Below, piece by piece: positions 1-8,033 of a stretch of DNA of 64,000 bases. Positions within the stretch are counted from its first letter, which is position 1. Each line of letters opens with the position of its first letter. Position numbers and translations under genes: made by a program. A model generated the notes under the pieces. That model saw only the letters and a list, made by a program, of their open reading frames with translations, was not told the origin of the DNA and made no database searches. The stretch comes from an uncultured Caulobacterales bacterium (lineage in GTDB: Bacteria; Pseudomonadota; Alphaproteobacteria; Caulobacterales; Maricaulaceae): assembly GCA_937928165.1 (NCBI GenBank), contig CALFVT010000009.1, forward strand, positions 62,001 to 126,000. The letters run 5' to 3'.

Positions 1-2532
1 TTATCAACATCAGTGTTTGTGGTAGGATGCAGCGGTGGCTCGCCCGAAGGGGCTTTGGATGAAAAATCCAGTGTATCATCTCAAGTTTTGGCCGCTGAAG
101 TGGACGCCGTTACCCCGGCACTTAAGCCTGAAAAATCTATTATTAGGCCCCGTAATTGGCCCGCCGTTAAGACCGCGCCGCTAGACCCTAAAGTCGAGGC
201 GCGTATCGATGATATTATTTCAAAAATGACCCTTGAGCAAAAAGTAGGTCAAGTTTTGCAAGCTGATAGTAATGCGGTGACCCCGGAAGAAGTTAAAACC
301 TACCGTCTTGGTTCTGTCTTAAGCGGCGGAAATTCAGCCCCCGGTGATCTGCCTTATGCAAATGCGCCGGCATGGATTAAGGCTGCTGATGAATATTATG
401 CCGCTTCGGTTGATCCGGAAGGCGTTGAAGTTGCTATTCCAATGGTATGGGGCATTGACGCCGTTCATGGTCATGCAAACCTAACGGGCGCGGTTGTTTT
501 CCCGCATAATATCGGTTTGGGCGCTGCCAATGATCCTGATCTTTTAAAACGCATTGCCGAAGTTACGGCAACGGAGCTAAGCGTGTCGGGCCATGACTGG
601 ACATTTGCGCCGACATTAGCCGTGCCGCAAAATGACCGCTGGGGACGGGCTTATGAAGGGTTTTCTGAATCGCCTGAAATCGTTAAATCTTATGGCGGAG
701 CTATTGTTCGCGGCCTTCAAGGAGAGAAGGGTACGGATGGGTTTATGGCTGACGGAAAAGTCATATCCAGCGCGAAGCATTTTCTTGGGGACGGCGGAAC
801 AGAAAACGGCGTTGACCAAGGGGACGCGCGAATTACGGAAGCCGAGTTGCGGGACATTCATTTAGCTGGCTACCTCACAGCGGTTGCGGACGGTGCGCAG
901 TCTGTCATGGCAAGTTTTTCCTCATGGGATGGTCAGCCCATGCACGGGCAAAAAGAGCTTTTAACAGATGTTCTAAAAGGGCGAATGAATTTTCAAGGGT
1001 TTGTTGTGGGCGATTGGAATGGTCATGCCCTTATTCCGGGTTGTACGGCGACAGATTGCCCGCAGGCGCTTAATGCAGGTCTTGATATGTATATGGCGCC
1101 TGACAGCTGGAAAGGGCTTTACGAGTCCTTGCTTATACATGTGAAATCAGGCCGGGTTCCAATGGTGCGCCTTGATGATGCAGTTCGCCGAATTTTACGA
1201 GTTAAGATTAACTCAGGCGTCTTTGAAAAACCCAAGCCTAGTGCGCGCAAATATTCAGGACAAACAGCCTTGCTTGGCTCCCAAGCCCATCGTGATGTCG
1301 CCCGAGAAGCTGTGCGTAAATCTATGGTGCTTTTAAAAAATGATAATCAACTGCTTCCCCTGAAGGCGGGATCAAATATTCGCGTTGTTGGTAAGGGCGC
1401 AGATAGCATTGCTAAGATGGCCGGAGGTTGGACGTTATCTTGGCAGGGCGGTAAACATACAAATGATGAGTTCCCCAATAGCCAAACTATTTTAGCCGCT
1501 ATTCAAGAGGCTGCCGCCGCTGCGGGGGGGCGCGTAAGCTTTGACCCTGATGGGACATCTGCGCCGGGGGACGCTGATGTAGTAATTGCGGTTTACGGCG
1601 AAGACCCTTACGCGGAGTTTCAAGGTGACCGTGAGAATGTAGATTTTACGCCGAATGATTTCGACCCGCAAAATCTGAAAGCCTTCAAAGAGGCGGGCGT
1701 GCCGGTAGTATCTGTTTTCTTATCCGGGCGACCTTTATGGACAAATCCCGAATTTAATCTGTCTGATGCTTTTGTTGCCGCTTTTTTGCCAGGTAGTGAG
1801 GGCGGCGGTGTGTCGGATTTATTATTTCAAACTGAACCAAGCTATGACTTTACAGGACGGCTCTCTTTTTCTTGGCCAAAACTTGCAACTCAAAGCAAAT
1901 TAAATGCCTATCATGCAAATTATGATCCCTTATTTAAATTAGGTTACGGGCTTAGCTATAAAGACGACAAAACGTTAGGTGAGTTATCAGAAGAGAGCGG
2001 AATTATTAGCGGTCCGGGCGGTGCGAAAGGTATTTTCTTTGAAAAGGGAGCCAGCCCGCAACCATGGCGTTTGGCGGTTAACGGTACGAATATTGAAACA
2101 ATCCCCTATATCGACGGCAAAATAGATCTCGCTGGCTATGACCACACCGCCCAAGAAGATGGCCTTCGCGTGGACTTTAAAGAAGGCGACAATATTTTCT
2201 CAATTTCTTCACGTTATGGCCATGATTACCAGCGCGAAACAAATGGTGCGATGGAGTTGTCTTTCATGAGTAAAGTCATCAATGGGTCGTCTTCTGCGCA
2301 ATTAGCTTTGGGATGCCCGGAGACAGGCGCTTGCGAAACTTTCCGCTCTGTAACTTTGACCCCTGAGTGGCGCGAAACCCGTATATCTTTAAAATGTTTT
2401 GACCGCGCCGGTGCGCAAATGGGGCAGCTTAAACAAGCTTTTGCTCTACAAGCCCCTGCTGGTACAAGCATTGCTTTGTCAAATATTCGCTTAAAAGAAG
2501 AGAGCGCTGCGGGTATTCGCTGCGAGAATTAA
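1..2532 (+). CDS. GH3 family beta-glucosidase, lipoprotein (5' end outside window)
   Basis: Glycoside hydrolase family 3 exo-acting beta-glucosidase, expected to release glucose from beta-glucans or oligosaccharides in the periplasm. The reading frame is open from base 1, so the true start lies upstream. The first visible residues (LSTSVFVVGC) look like the end of a lipoprotein signal peptide with a VVGC lipobox, implying lipid anchoring. The GH3 N-terminal barrel shows WGIDAVHGH and the nucleophile motif VVGDWNG (Asp codon at 1012-1014). A second alpha/beta domain follows (KSMVLLKNDNQLLPL; GRPLW). The last ~150 residues resemble the C-terminal beta-sandwich of ExoP-type GH3 enzymes. It is convergent with the gluconokinase gene, with 3 bases between the two stop codons. 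The family assignment is firm; the exact substrate (laminarin, cellobiose or other) cannot be read from sequence. Confidence 0.93.
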   Translation, partial: LSTSVFVVGCSGGSPEGALDEKSSVSSQVLAAEVDAVTPALKPEKSIIRPRNWPAVKTAPLDPKVEARIDDIISKMTLEQKVGQVLQADSNAVTPEEVKTYRLGSVLSGGNSAPGDLPYANAPAWIKAADEYYAASVDPEGVEVAIPMVWGIDAVHGHANLTGAVVFPHNIGLGAANDPDLLKRIAEVTATELSVSGHDWTFAPTLAVPQNDRWGRAYEGFSESPEIVKSYGGAIVRGLQGEKGTDGFMADGKVISSAKHFLGDGGTENGVDQGDARITEAELRDIHLAGYLTAVADGAQSVMASFSSWDGQPMHGQKELLTDVLKGRMNFQGFVVGDWNGHALIPGCTATDCPQALNAGLDMYMAPDSWKGLYESLLIHVKSGRVPMVRLDDAVRRILRVKINSGVFEKPKPSARKYSGQTALLGSQAHRDVAREAVRKSMVLLKNDNQLLPLKAGSNIRVVGKGADSIAKMAGGWTLSWQGGKHTNDEFPNSQTILAAIQEAAAAAGGRVSFDPDGTSAPGDADVVIAVYGEDPYAEFQGDRENVDFTPNDFDPQNLKAFKEAGVPVVSVFLSGRPLWTNPEFNLSDAFVAAFLPGSEGGGVSDLLFQTEPSYDFTGRLSFSWPKLATQSKLNAYHANYDPLFKLGYGLSYKDDKTLGELSEESGIISGPGGAKGIFFEKGASPQPWRLAVNGTNIETIPYIDGKIDLAGYDHTAQEDGLRVDFKEGDNIFSISSRYGHDYQRETNGAMELSFMSKVINGSSSAQLALGCPETGACETFRSVTLTPEWRETRISLKCFDRAGAQMGQLKQAFALQAPAGTSIALSNIRLKEESAAGIRCEN

Positions 2533-2535
2533 TTT

Positions 2536-3042
2536 TTAAAATGAATTATTTAATCGGTGAATATAAACCGTAATCTGGTTAAGGATTGCGGTTTTTGTTT
2601 GATTGGAATTTACATCAAGGCCGCCTTTGGGCGGGGACCATGCGTTAAATTGACTGTCCATAAGGGCGGGCGGCATGAAGTGATCGCGCGCCTGCATACG
2701 CTCTAGGGCTCGGGCAGGGCTTAAGTTAAGTTTAATCCAAATAATCTTCCGTGTAATATCTGATATTAATTTGTTTTGAACGAAGCTTGTCAGGGCGGAG
2801 CATGATAGGATTAAGGCATGATCTGGGGCGTTATTCACGTCTTTGCAAATAGTGTTTATCCATGTTTCGCGGTCATTATCTGTGAGTGGTTCGCCGCTGG
2901 ACATTTTTTTTATATTGGCCGGAGGGTGGTAATCATCTCCTTCTAAAAAGGAGAGCGATAATTGATCCGCAAGAGCGCGTCCAATCGTTGATTTGCCAGA
3001 CGCGGATACGCCGCAAATTATAATAACATAGGGCAGGCTCAT
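2536..3042 (-). CDS. gntK: Gluconokinase (GntK/IdnK type)
   Basis: Phosphorylates D-gluconate with ATP to 6-phosphogluconate, feeding the Entner-Doudoroff or pentose phosphate route. The protein is about 168 residues, normal for the family. The P-loop GVSASGKST is near the N-terminus, followed by the family signature EGDDYHPPANIKKM with substrate-binding His and Asp, and later the ARDHFMP segment. I chose the ATG at 3042 because it forms a 4-base ATGA overlap with the stop of the upstream gene; a start 15 bases further out is possible. It is co-transcribed behind the DUF6445 gene. Its presence beside a beta-glucosidase and a TonB receptor supports a sugar-use role for the locus. Confidence 0.9.
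   Translation of the reverse strand: MSLPYVIIICGVSASGKSTIGRALADQLSLSFLEGDDYHPPANIKKMSSGEPLTDNDRETWINTICKDVNNAPDHALILSCSALTSFVQNKLISDITRKIIWIKLNLSPARALERMQARDHFMPPALMDSQFNAWSPPKGGLDVNSNQTKTAILNQITVYIHRLNNSF
2566..2596 (+). terminator. Rho-independent terminator of the GH3 gene, inside the end of the gluconokinase gene
   Basis: A 10-base-pair stem (AACCGTAATC with GATTGCGGTT, one G-U pair), an 8-base loop and a T5 run form a good intrinsic terminator for the rightward GH3 transcript. It lies inside the last codons of the leftward gluconokinase gene, so these bases serve as both terminator and coding sequence. Confidence 0.7.
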
Positions 3043-3728
3043 GACGGGCGGTCCCATAAGAACGTATTAAGGGTTATGCGTGCCGTCTTAAGGGTAATAT
3101 TATCTGTTGTCCCGTTTGGGATGCAACCTGAATGTAAACTTTGCCCGCGGTATATAATTGCGCGGTCAGGGCGAGCTTTGACTTCACCAATCATCTCATA
3201 GCGGGGGTCATTCCCGTAAAAATATTGAGCTTTGGGGACACCAAACTCATCATTATCCGCTTCAAGACCTCTGCGGTAAGACTCGGCGCGGGCCTTTGTG
3301 ATTGTCTCGAACCCTGTCCTCCGGTGCCGATAAAAGGCTGTGCCAGCATCTTTATCCCCTTGGATATAATGAAGCAGTGCGAAAAGTGTTGGCTCATGCC
3401 CGTCGTAATGGGGCAAGCGCTGTCCTATAGCTAATTTTTCGGGGGGACGATTGACAACTGCATACATACAGCTCTCTATATCAAGGCCATGACTAAGGCC
3501 AAAAACAGATGACATAATTTCTGGAAGTTCTACGCGGCGAAGGCTTAAATAATTTTTATCCCCCGTTGCCTGCAAGCCCGGGTAATAGGCGCTTGCAGGC
3601 GTATAATATTGTGATTTTCCATGACTTAACAAGAGGTCTAATTTCTCACTAAAATTATCCATGATGATAACCGGTTCTTTTTCTTGCCCGAAATTTTCAA
3701 CAGAATATGTAAAACTGGAAACTGCCAT
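3039..3728 (-). CDS. DUF6445 family protein with 2OG-oxygenase-like residue pattern
   Basis: A 229-residue cytoplasmic protein with no signal peptide. It resembles the DUF6445 proteins often found with tryptophan-halogenase-like genes and TonB receptors in proteobacterial carbohydrate loci. Read directly: a central LPHYDGHEP segment (His107, Asp109), a distal LHSG (His199), and a basic residue soon after (Arg217 in ARITLN). This spacing matches the HxD...H...R/K pattern of Fe(II)/2-oxoglutarate oxygenases such as prolyl hydroxylases, so an oxygenase fold is a reasonable inference; activity is unproven. It is the first gene of a leftward two-gene operon with gntK and is divergent from the halogenase genes, sharing a 134-base control region that holds a LacI-type dyad. 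Confidence 0.72.
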   Translation of the reverse strand: MAVSSFTYSVENFGQEKEPVIIMDNFSEKLDLLLSHGKSQYYTPASAYYPGLQATGDKNYLSLRRVELPEIMSSVFGLSHGLDIESCMYAVVNRPPEKLAIGQRLPHYDGHEPTLFALLHYIQGDKDAGTAFYRHRRTGFETITKARAESYRRGLEADNDEFGVPKAQYFYGNDPRYEMIGEVKARPDRAIIYRGQSLHSGCIPNGTTDNITLKTARITLNTFLWDRPS

Positions 3729-3795
3729 TTAATGCCTAAAATAACCTCGTAGAGCTGTGCGGATTTACCCCATCTATATGCGTCTATGATATGAT

Positions 3796-3809
3796 TGACA
3801 ACCTTGTCA
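3796..3809. promoter_or_regulatory. LacI-type operator dyad in the DUF6445/halogenase divergent control region
   Basis: TGACAACCTTGTCA is an almost perfect 14-base palindrome (only the central pair breaks symmetry). It sits between the divergent DUF6445 and halogenase genes, just downstream of a TATGAT hexamer (3785-3790, repeated at 3790-3795) that could be a -10 element for the rightward transcript. The same dyad occurs in front of the TonB receptor. The TGACAA half-site with a central CG/CC step is typical of LacI-family sugar repressors. No regulator gene is in the window. Confidence 0.6.
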
Positions 3810-3862
3810 GACTTGCGCTTTACTCGGGTAAGCGCTGAAAATGCGAGTCATAGGGAGACAAA

Positions 3863-5380
3863 TTGAAAAAGATTATTATCATAGGCGGCGGAACTGCGGG
3901 TTGGATGAGTGCCGCAGGTATATCATCCATGATGGCAGGGCTTGATCTCGATATTACGTTGATTGAATCTGAAGCGATTGGCGTTGTTGGAGTTGGCGAA
4001 GCAACCTTGCCGCACATTAAATTTTTCAATGAAACGATTGGTATTAATGAGGCCGAATTTATGGCGGCAACCTCAGCGACCTTTAAACTTGGAATCGAAT
4101 TTGTTGACTGGGGACGATTAGGGGATAGTTATATCCATCCTTTTGGTGAGTTTGGATTGGCCAATGCAGGTGTGCCCTTTCATCAATATTATAACAAGAT
4201 GAGCGATCAGTCAGATATCGGATCTTTGCAAGATTATTCTTTGCCGATTATGGCCTGCCGCGCTGGGAAGTTTGAACCGCCTTCACAAGACCCGCGGTCT
4301 GTTAAATCAACCTATCGTTATGCCTATCAATTTGACGCGATTAAATATGCGCCTTTTCTCCGCCGCCATGCAGAAGCGCGCGGCGTTACGCGAATCGAAG
4401 GCAAGGTCACCGAAGTTAAGCTTGATGCTGAAAGCGGTGATATTCAACGGCTGCGGCTTGAAAACGGGCGAGAGGTGAAGGGTGACTTATTTATTGATTG
4501 CACAGGGTTTTACGGCCTTTTAATTGAAAAGACCCTTAAGGCGGGCTATGATAAATGGACGAAATGGCTCCCCGTTGACCGCGCTGTTGCTGTTCCGTGT
4601 AAAAGCACGGGGCCGCTTTTGCCTTATACCCGGGCAACGGCAGATAAAGCCGGATGGCGCTGGCGTATCCCCTTGCAACACCGCACCGGAAACGGGCATG
4701 TTTATGCGAGTGATTTTATCTCTGATGAGGATGCACGGGATTCATTGATTGAAAACCTTGAAGGACAGATGTTATCAGAGCCGCGCCTGCTTCGATTTAC
4801 AACAGGAAAACGCCGTAAGCTCTGGATCAAAAATTGCGTAGCTATTGGGCTCTCGGGCGGATTTTTAGAGCCGCTGGAGTCGACCTCTATCTATCTTATC
4901 CAAGAAGGTATAACCAAATTGATTGAGTTATTTCCGCGCCGTAGCGGGTTCAATATTGACCGCGAGGAATATAACCGTTTGATGGATATTGAATTTGAAC
5001 GTGTTCGAGATTTCCTTATTTTACATTATCATGCCACGGAACGTGATGACACGCCGTTTTGGAATCATATGCGGCGGCTTGATATTCCCGATAGTTTGGC
5101 TGAAAAGATGGAGCTTTTTCGCTGCCGTGGCCGTGTGGCGAAATATGATCTAGGTTTGTTTTTAGAGCCAAGCTGGGTTGCGGTTTACATGGGCCAAAGA
5201 TTTGCGGCGCAAGATTATGATCGCCGCGTTGATCTATTGCCCCAAGACAGTGTATCGTCACATATGAACGGGCTTCGAAATTTAATGGCGCAGACGGCGG
5301 CTAAAATGCCGTCCCATCAAGCCTATATTAAAAAACATAACATGCGAAGCCCTCACGGGGCTGTGACCTCGGCCTCTTAA
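3863..5380 (+). CDS. Flavin-dependent halogenase (tryptophan halogenase family), copy 1
   Basis: A 505-residue enzyme of the flavin-dependent tryptophan halogenase family, which uses reduced FAD, oxygen and halide to halogenate an electron-rich substrate. Visible motifs: the FAD-binding GGGTAGWM (residues 8-15), GVGEATLP (43-50), FKLGIEF with Lys75 at the position of the essential lysine of PrnA/RebH, the family signature GWRWRIP (264-270), and GGFLEPLEST (332-341) holding the conserved glutamate. Length is normal. The start is TTG, supported by AGGGAG 5 bases upstream and no nearer ATG. It is the first gene of a rightward operon and its stop overlaps the next start by one base. The substrate is unknown; relatives in such loci (e.g. 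BrvH of Brevundimonas) act on indole-like compounds in vitro, and a role in carbohydrate uptake loci is unexplained. Confidence 0.9.
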   Translation: MKKIIIIGGGTAGWMSAAGISSMMAGLDLDITLIESEAIGVVGVGEATLPHIKFFNETIGINEAEFMAATSATFKLGIEFVDWGRLGDSYIHPFGEFGLANAGVPFHQYYNKMSDQSDIGSLQDYSLPIMACRAGKFEPPSQDPRSVKSTYRYAYQFDAIKYAPFLRRHAEARGVTRIEGKVTEVKLDAESGDIQRLRLENGREVKGDLFIDCTGFYGLLIEKTLKAGYDKWTKWLPVDRAVAVPCKSTGPLLPYTRATADKAGWRWRIPLQHRTGNGHVYASDFISDEDARDSLIENLEGQMLSEPRLLRFTTGKRRKLWIKNCVAIGLSGGFLEPLESTSIYLIQEGITKLIELFPRRSGFNIDREEYNRLMDIEFERVRDFLILHYHATERDDTPFWNHMRRLDIPDSLAEKMELFRCRGRVAKYDLGLFLEPSWVAVYMGQRFAAQDYDRRVDLLPQDSVSSHMNGLRNLMAQTAAKMPSHQAYIKKHNMRSPHGAVTSAS

Positions 5381-6489
5381 TGACAGCGCCGATTCGTAAT
5401 ATTACCCTTATGGGAGCGCCATTATCATGTGCGCTTGCCGCTGCCATGATCGCAGCGCGTTTACCCGCTGGTGCCTGTTATTTGGATGTTGTTCTGACAG
5501 GGTCAGACGTAAAAGACATTATTTACTCACGGCCCGATATTCGCCACGTCCACCAACTTTTGCAAATCACCGAAGGGGAGCTGCGCCAAAAAGCTGGCGC
5601 GCAAATGGTGATGGCGCTTCCTTATAGGTCTGGGTCAAAAGGCATTATCCAAGCGCCTCTTGGGGCTTATGGAATGCCGCGCCGAGGCTGTGAGTTTCAG
5701 CATTACTGGCGGCGTGCTTTCGCGGTATCAAAGGCGCAGGACATGAAGCATTATAACCTCGCTTTGCGGCTTCATGATGCAGGCTATGTTATTGCGGATA
5801 CACCGCCGGACCTTCCTATTCTTGACCCAGCCTATAAATTTGATACCAAGGCATATGGCAGGCTTTTAATGGCGATTGCCCGTGAGACTGCGCCGCTTAA
5901 TATTTATAACAATAAGGATGTTGTTTTAAAGGCAGGCCAACACGGGATCTATAACTTAGAGCTTTCAGGCCAAAATTATAGCGCAGACTTAATTCTTGAT
6001 ATGCGCATTGAAAGTAAACCCCAAAATAAATGGATGATGAATTATCTTCCTATCGATATTGATGACCATTTACCTGGAGTCTTGTTGCACCAGGTGAAAA
6101 CAGCTATTGAGCGGCTTTTTTCATTATGGCCAGATACAGCCTATAATGCTGCTGAGCCGCGTGAATATAACCGCCTCACAGCGGAGCATATTGCACATAT
6201 TGATGATATGCGGGCCTTACTGAGTGGTGATGAAAAGCTTGCATTAAGGCGTGAGCGGATTCGCCGTAAAATTAATCTATTTCAAAGCCGTGGACGTTTG
6301 CCTCTGGAAGACTATGATGTTTTTACCAAAGCAGAGTGGATAAGTGTTCTTCGCGGGGTCGGTGTCATGCAGATGGGTTATGACCGGCTGGCAGACCGCG
6401 AGTCGATAAGTGATATCCAGCTATGGCTGGAGACATTAAGCCTGAATATTGATAGGCAGATAATGGCGCTGAAAGGCGGTGTGAGATGA
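5380..6489 (+). CDS. Degenerate halogenase-like protein lacking FAD and catalytic motifs
   Basis: A 369-residue intact reading frame between halogenase copies 1 and 2, overlapping the first by 1 base (TAATG) and the second by 4 (ATGA). By eye it aligns with the halogenases in several places: FDTKAYGRLLMAIARE with the FDAIKYAPFLRRHAEA region, KWMMNYLPID with KWTKWLPVDR, REYNRLT, and a C-terminal FQSRGRLPLEDYDVFTKAEWISVL segment. However, the Rossmann glycines are gone (LMGAPLSCA instead of IIGGGTAGW), the catalytic-lysine position reads Val77, GVGEAT is absent, and about 100 residues including GWxWxIP and the GGFxEP motif are missing. It probably cannot bind FAD or halogenate. Its retention as an open, translationally coupled frame suggests a structural or regulatory partner role. 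It is not recognisable as any named family. Confidence 0.75.
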   Translation: MTAPIRNITLMGAPLSCALAAAMIAARLPAGACYLDVVLTGSDVKDIIYSRPDIRHVHQLLQITEGELRQKAGAQMVMALPYRSGSKGIIQAPLGAYGMPRRGCEFQHYWRRAFAVSKAQDMKHYNLALRLHDAGYVIADTPPDLPILDPAYKFDTKAYGRLLMAIARETAPLNIYNNKDVVLKAGQHGIYNLELSGQNYSADLILDMRIESKPQNKWMMNYLPIDIDDHLPGVLLHQVKTAIERLFSLWPDTAYNAAEPREYNRLTAEHIAHIDDMRALLSGDEKLALRRERIRRKINLFQSRGRLPLEDYDVFTKAEWISVLRGVGVMQMGYDRLADRESISDIQLWLETLSLNIDRQIMALKGGVR

Positions 6490-8018
6490 ATATAAATCAT
6501 AAGCAGGCACCGCCAGTGCGTAATGTCATTATTGTCGGCGGCGGTACAGCGGGCTGGATGACGGCTGCGGCTTTGTCAAAATATCTTGGTAAGACTCCAG
6601 TGACAATTACGCTTATTGAGTCGGAACAGATTGAAACTGTTGGCGTAGGAGAGGCAACGATCCCTGCGATTTCACAATTTAATTCCATATTGGGCGTTGA
6701 TGAATTTGAGTTTTTAAAAGCAACCCAAGGAACTTATAAGCTGGGGATTGAGTTTGAAAATTGGGGTCATATTGGCGAGAGCTATTTTCACCCTTTTGGT
6801 GTTCACGGTTTTGACCTTGAAGGGATTGATTTTCATCATTTTTGGACGCGCCATAAAGAACTTGGCAGCACGGAGCCTTTGCAAAATTATTCTTTAAATA
6901 CGCGCGCTGCCCATATGGGGAAGTTTATTCGTCCAGAGAAGCAACATGGTAGCGTCATTAACCGGCTGAAATATGCCTTTCATTTCGATGCACTGCTTTA
7001 TGCTAAGTTTTTACGCCGTTATTCAGAAGCGCGCGGCGTTACCCGTCATGAGGGTCTTGTCGATAAAGTCGATGTTCGTCCCGAAAGCGGTTTTATTAAC
7101 AAGATAGGACTGAAGGACGGACGTGAATATGCAGGTGATCTCTTTATTGACTGTACAGGTTTCCGCGGTGTGTTGATAGAGGGTGCACTTAAGAGCGGCT
7201 ATGAAAACTGGCATAAATATCTCCCGGTTGACCGCGCAGTTGCGGTTACAACGGCCCGAACAGATACGCCGGCTCCTTTTACACGGGCAACGGCATATGA
7301 CGCCGGCTGGCAGTGGAAAATCCCGCTTCAATACCGTGATGGTAATGGCTATGTTTATTGTCATGATTATTTGTCCGAAGATCAGGCGGAGGTTGACTTT
7401 CGCGCCCGTCTTACAGGCGAGCTTTTGAAAGAGCCTAAACACCTGCGCTTTACAACAGGGCGGCGTAAAAAGTTATGGAATAAGAATTGTGTGGCAATCG
7501 GTTTGTCAGGCGGGTTTATGGAGCCGCTTGAATCGACAAGTATCCACATGATACAATCGGGCATATCAAAATTGATTGCCTTATTCCCATCCAGAGACAT
7601 GCCCCAAACTGAACAAGATGAATATAATCGTCTTCTGCATGATGATTTTTCTCATATTCGAGACTTTCTTGTGCTGCATTATGTGGCGACGCGCCGTGAT
7701 GATAGCCCGCTTTGGAATTATGTTCGCAATTTAAAACTTCCGGATAGTCTGGCTTATAAAATGGAGCTATTGGCAGGGAATGGCCGCTTCTTTAAATATG
7801 ATGCGGAGCTATTTGATGTGACAAGCTGGCTGGCTGTTGCTGCGGGTCAAGGTTTTGCACCTAAGGGTTATAATCCGCTCGTTAAAGGCCTAAGTGATAG
7901 TAATATTTCTCAGAGTCTTGCCAATATGCGCGATGTGATTGAAAAAGCCGTCACGGCCATGCCGCCGCATATAGATTTTGTGAACCGGTTTTGTAAAGCG
8001 GGCCCTGTTCATGTATAA
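6486..8018 (+). CDS. Flavin-dependent halogenase (tryptophan halogenase family), copy 2
   Basis: A 510-residue halogenase-family protein. The N-terminus carries GGGTAGWM (residues 18-25), then GVGEATIP (53-60), YKLGIEF with Lys85 at the catalytic lysine position, GWQWKIP in the middle and GGFMEPLEST in the C-terminal half, so every expected FAD and catalytic motif is present. It starts inside the stop of the degenerate paralogue (ATGA), indicating coupled translation. It is clearly a paralogue of copies 1 and 3 but diverged along its full length, so the three are old duplicates or separate acquisitions rather than a recent amplification. The substrate is unknown. Confidence 0.9.
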   Translation: MNINHKQAPPVRNVIIVGGGTAGWMTAAALSKYLGKTPVTITLIESEQIETVGVGEATIPAISQFNSILGVDEFEFLKATQGTYKLGIEFENWGHIGESYFHPFGVHGFDLEGIDFHHFWTRHKELGSTEPLQNYSLNTRAAHMGKFIRPEKQHGSVINRLKYAFHFDALLYAKFLRRYSEARGVTRHEGLVDKVDVRPESGFINKIGLKDGREYAGDLFIDCTGFRGVLIEGALKSGYENWHKYLPVDRAVAVTTARTDTPAPFTRATAYDAGWQWKIPLQYRDGNGYVYCHDYLSEDQAEVDFRARLTGELLKEPKHLRFTTGRRKKLWNKNCVAIGLSGGFMEPLESTSIHMIQSGISKLIALFPSRDMPQTEQDEYNRLLHDDFSHIRDFLVLHYVATRRDDSPLWNYVRNLKLPDSLAYKMELLAGNGRFFKYDAELFDVTSWLAVAAGQGFAPKGYNPLVKGLSDSNISQSLANMRDVIEKAVTAMPPHIDFVNRFCKAGPVHV

Positions 8019-8033
8019 ATTACAGGCCTTTAC

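Noticed and set aside
5380-6489. Pseudogene call for the degenerate halogenase
   Set aside because: The frame is fully open, with proper start and stop overlaps on both sides; loss of motifs is not the same as loss of the gene.
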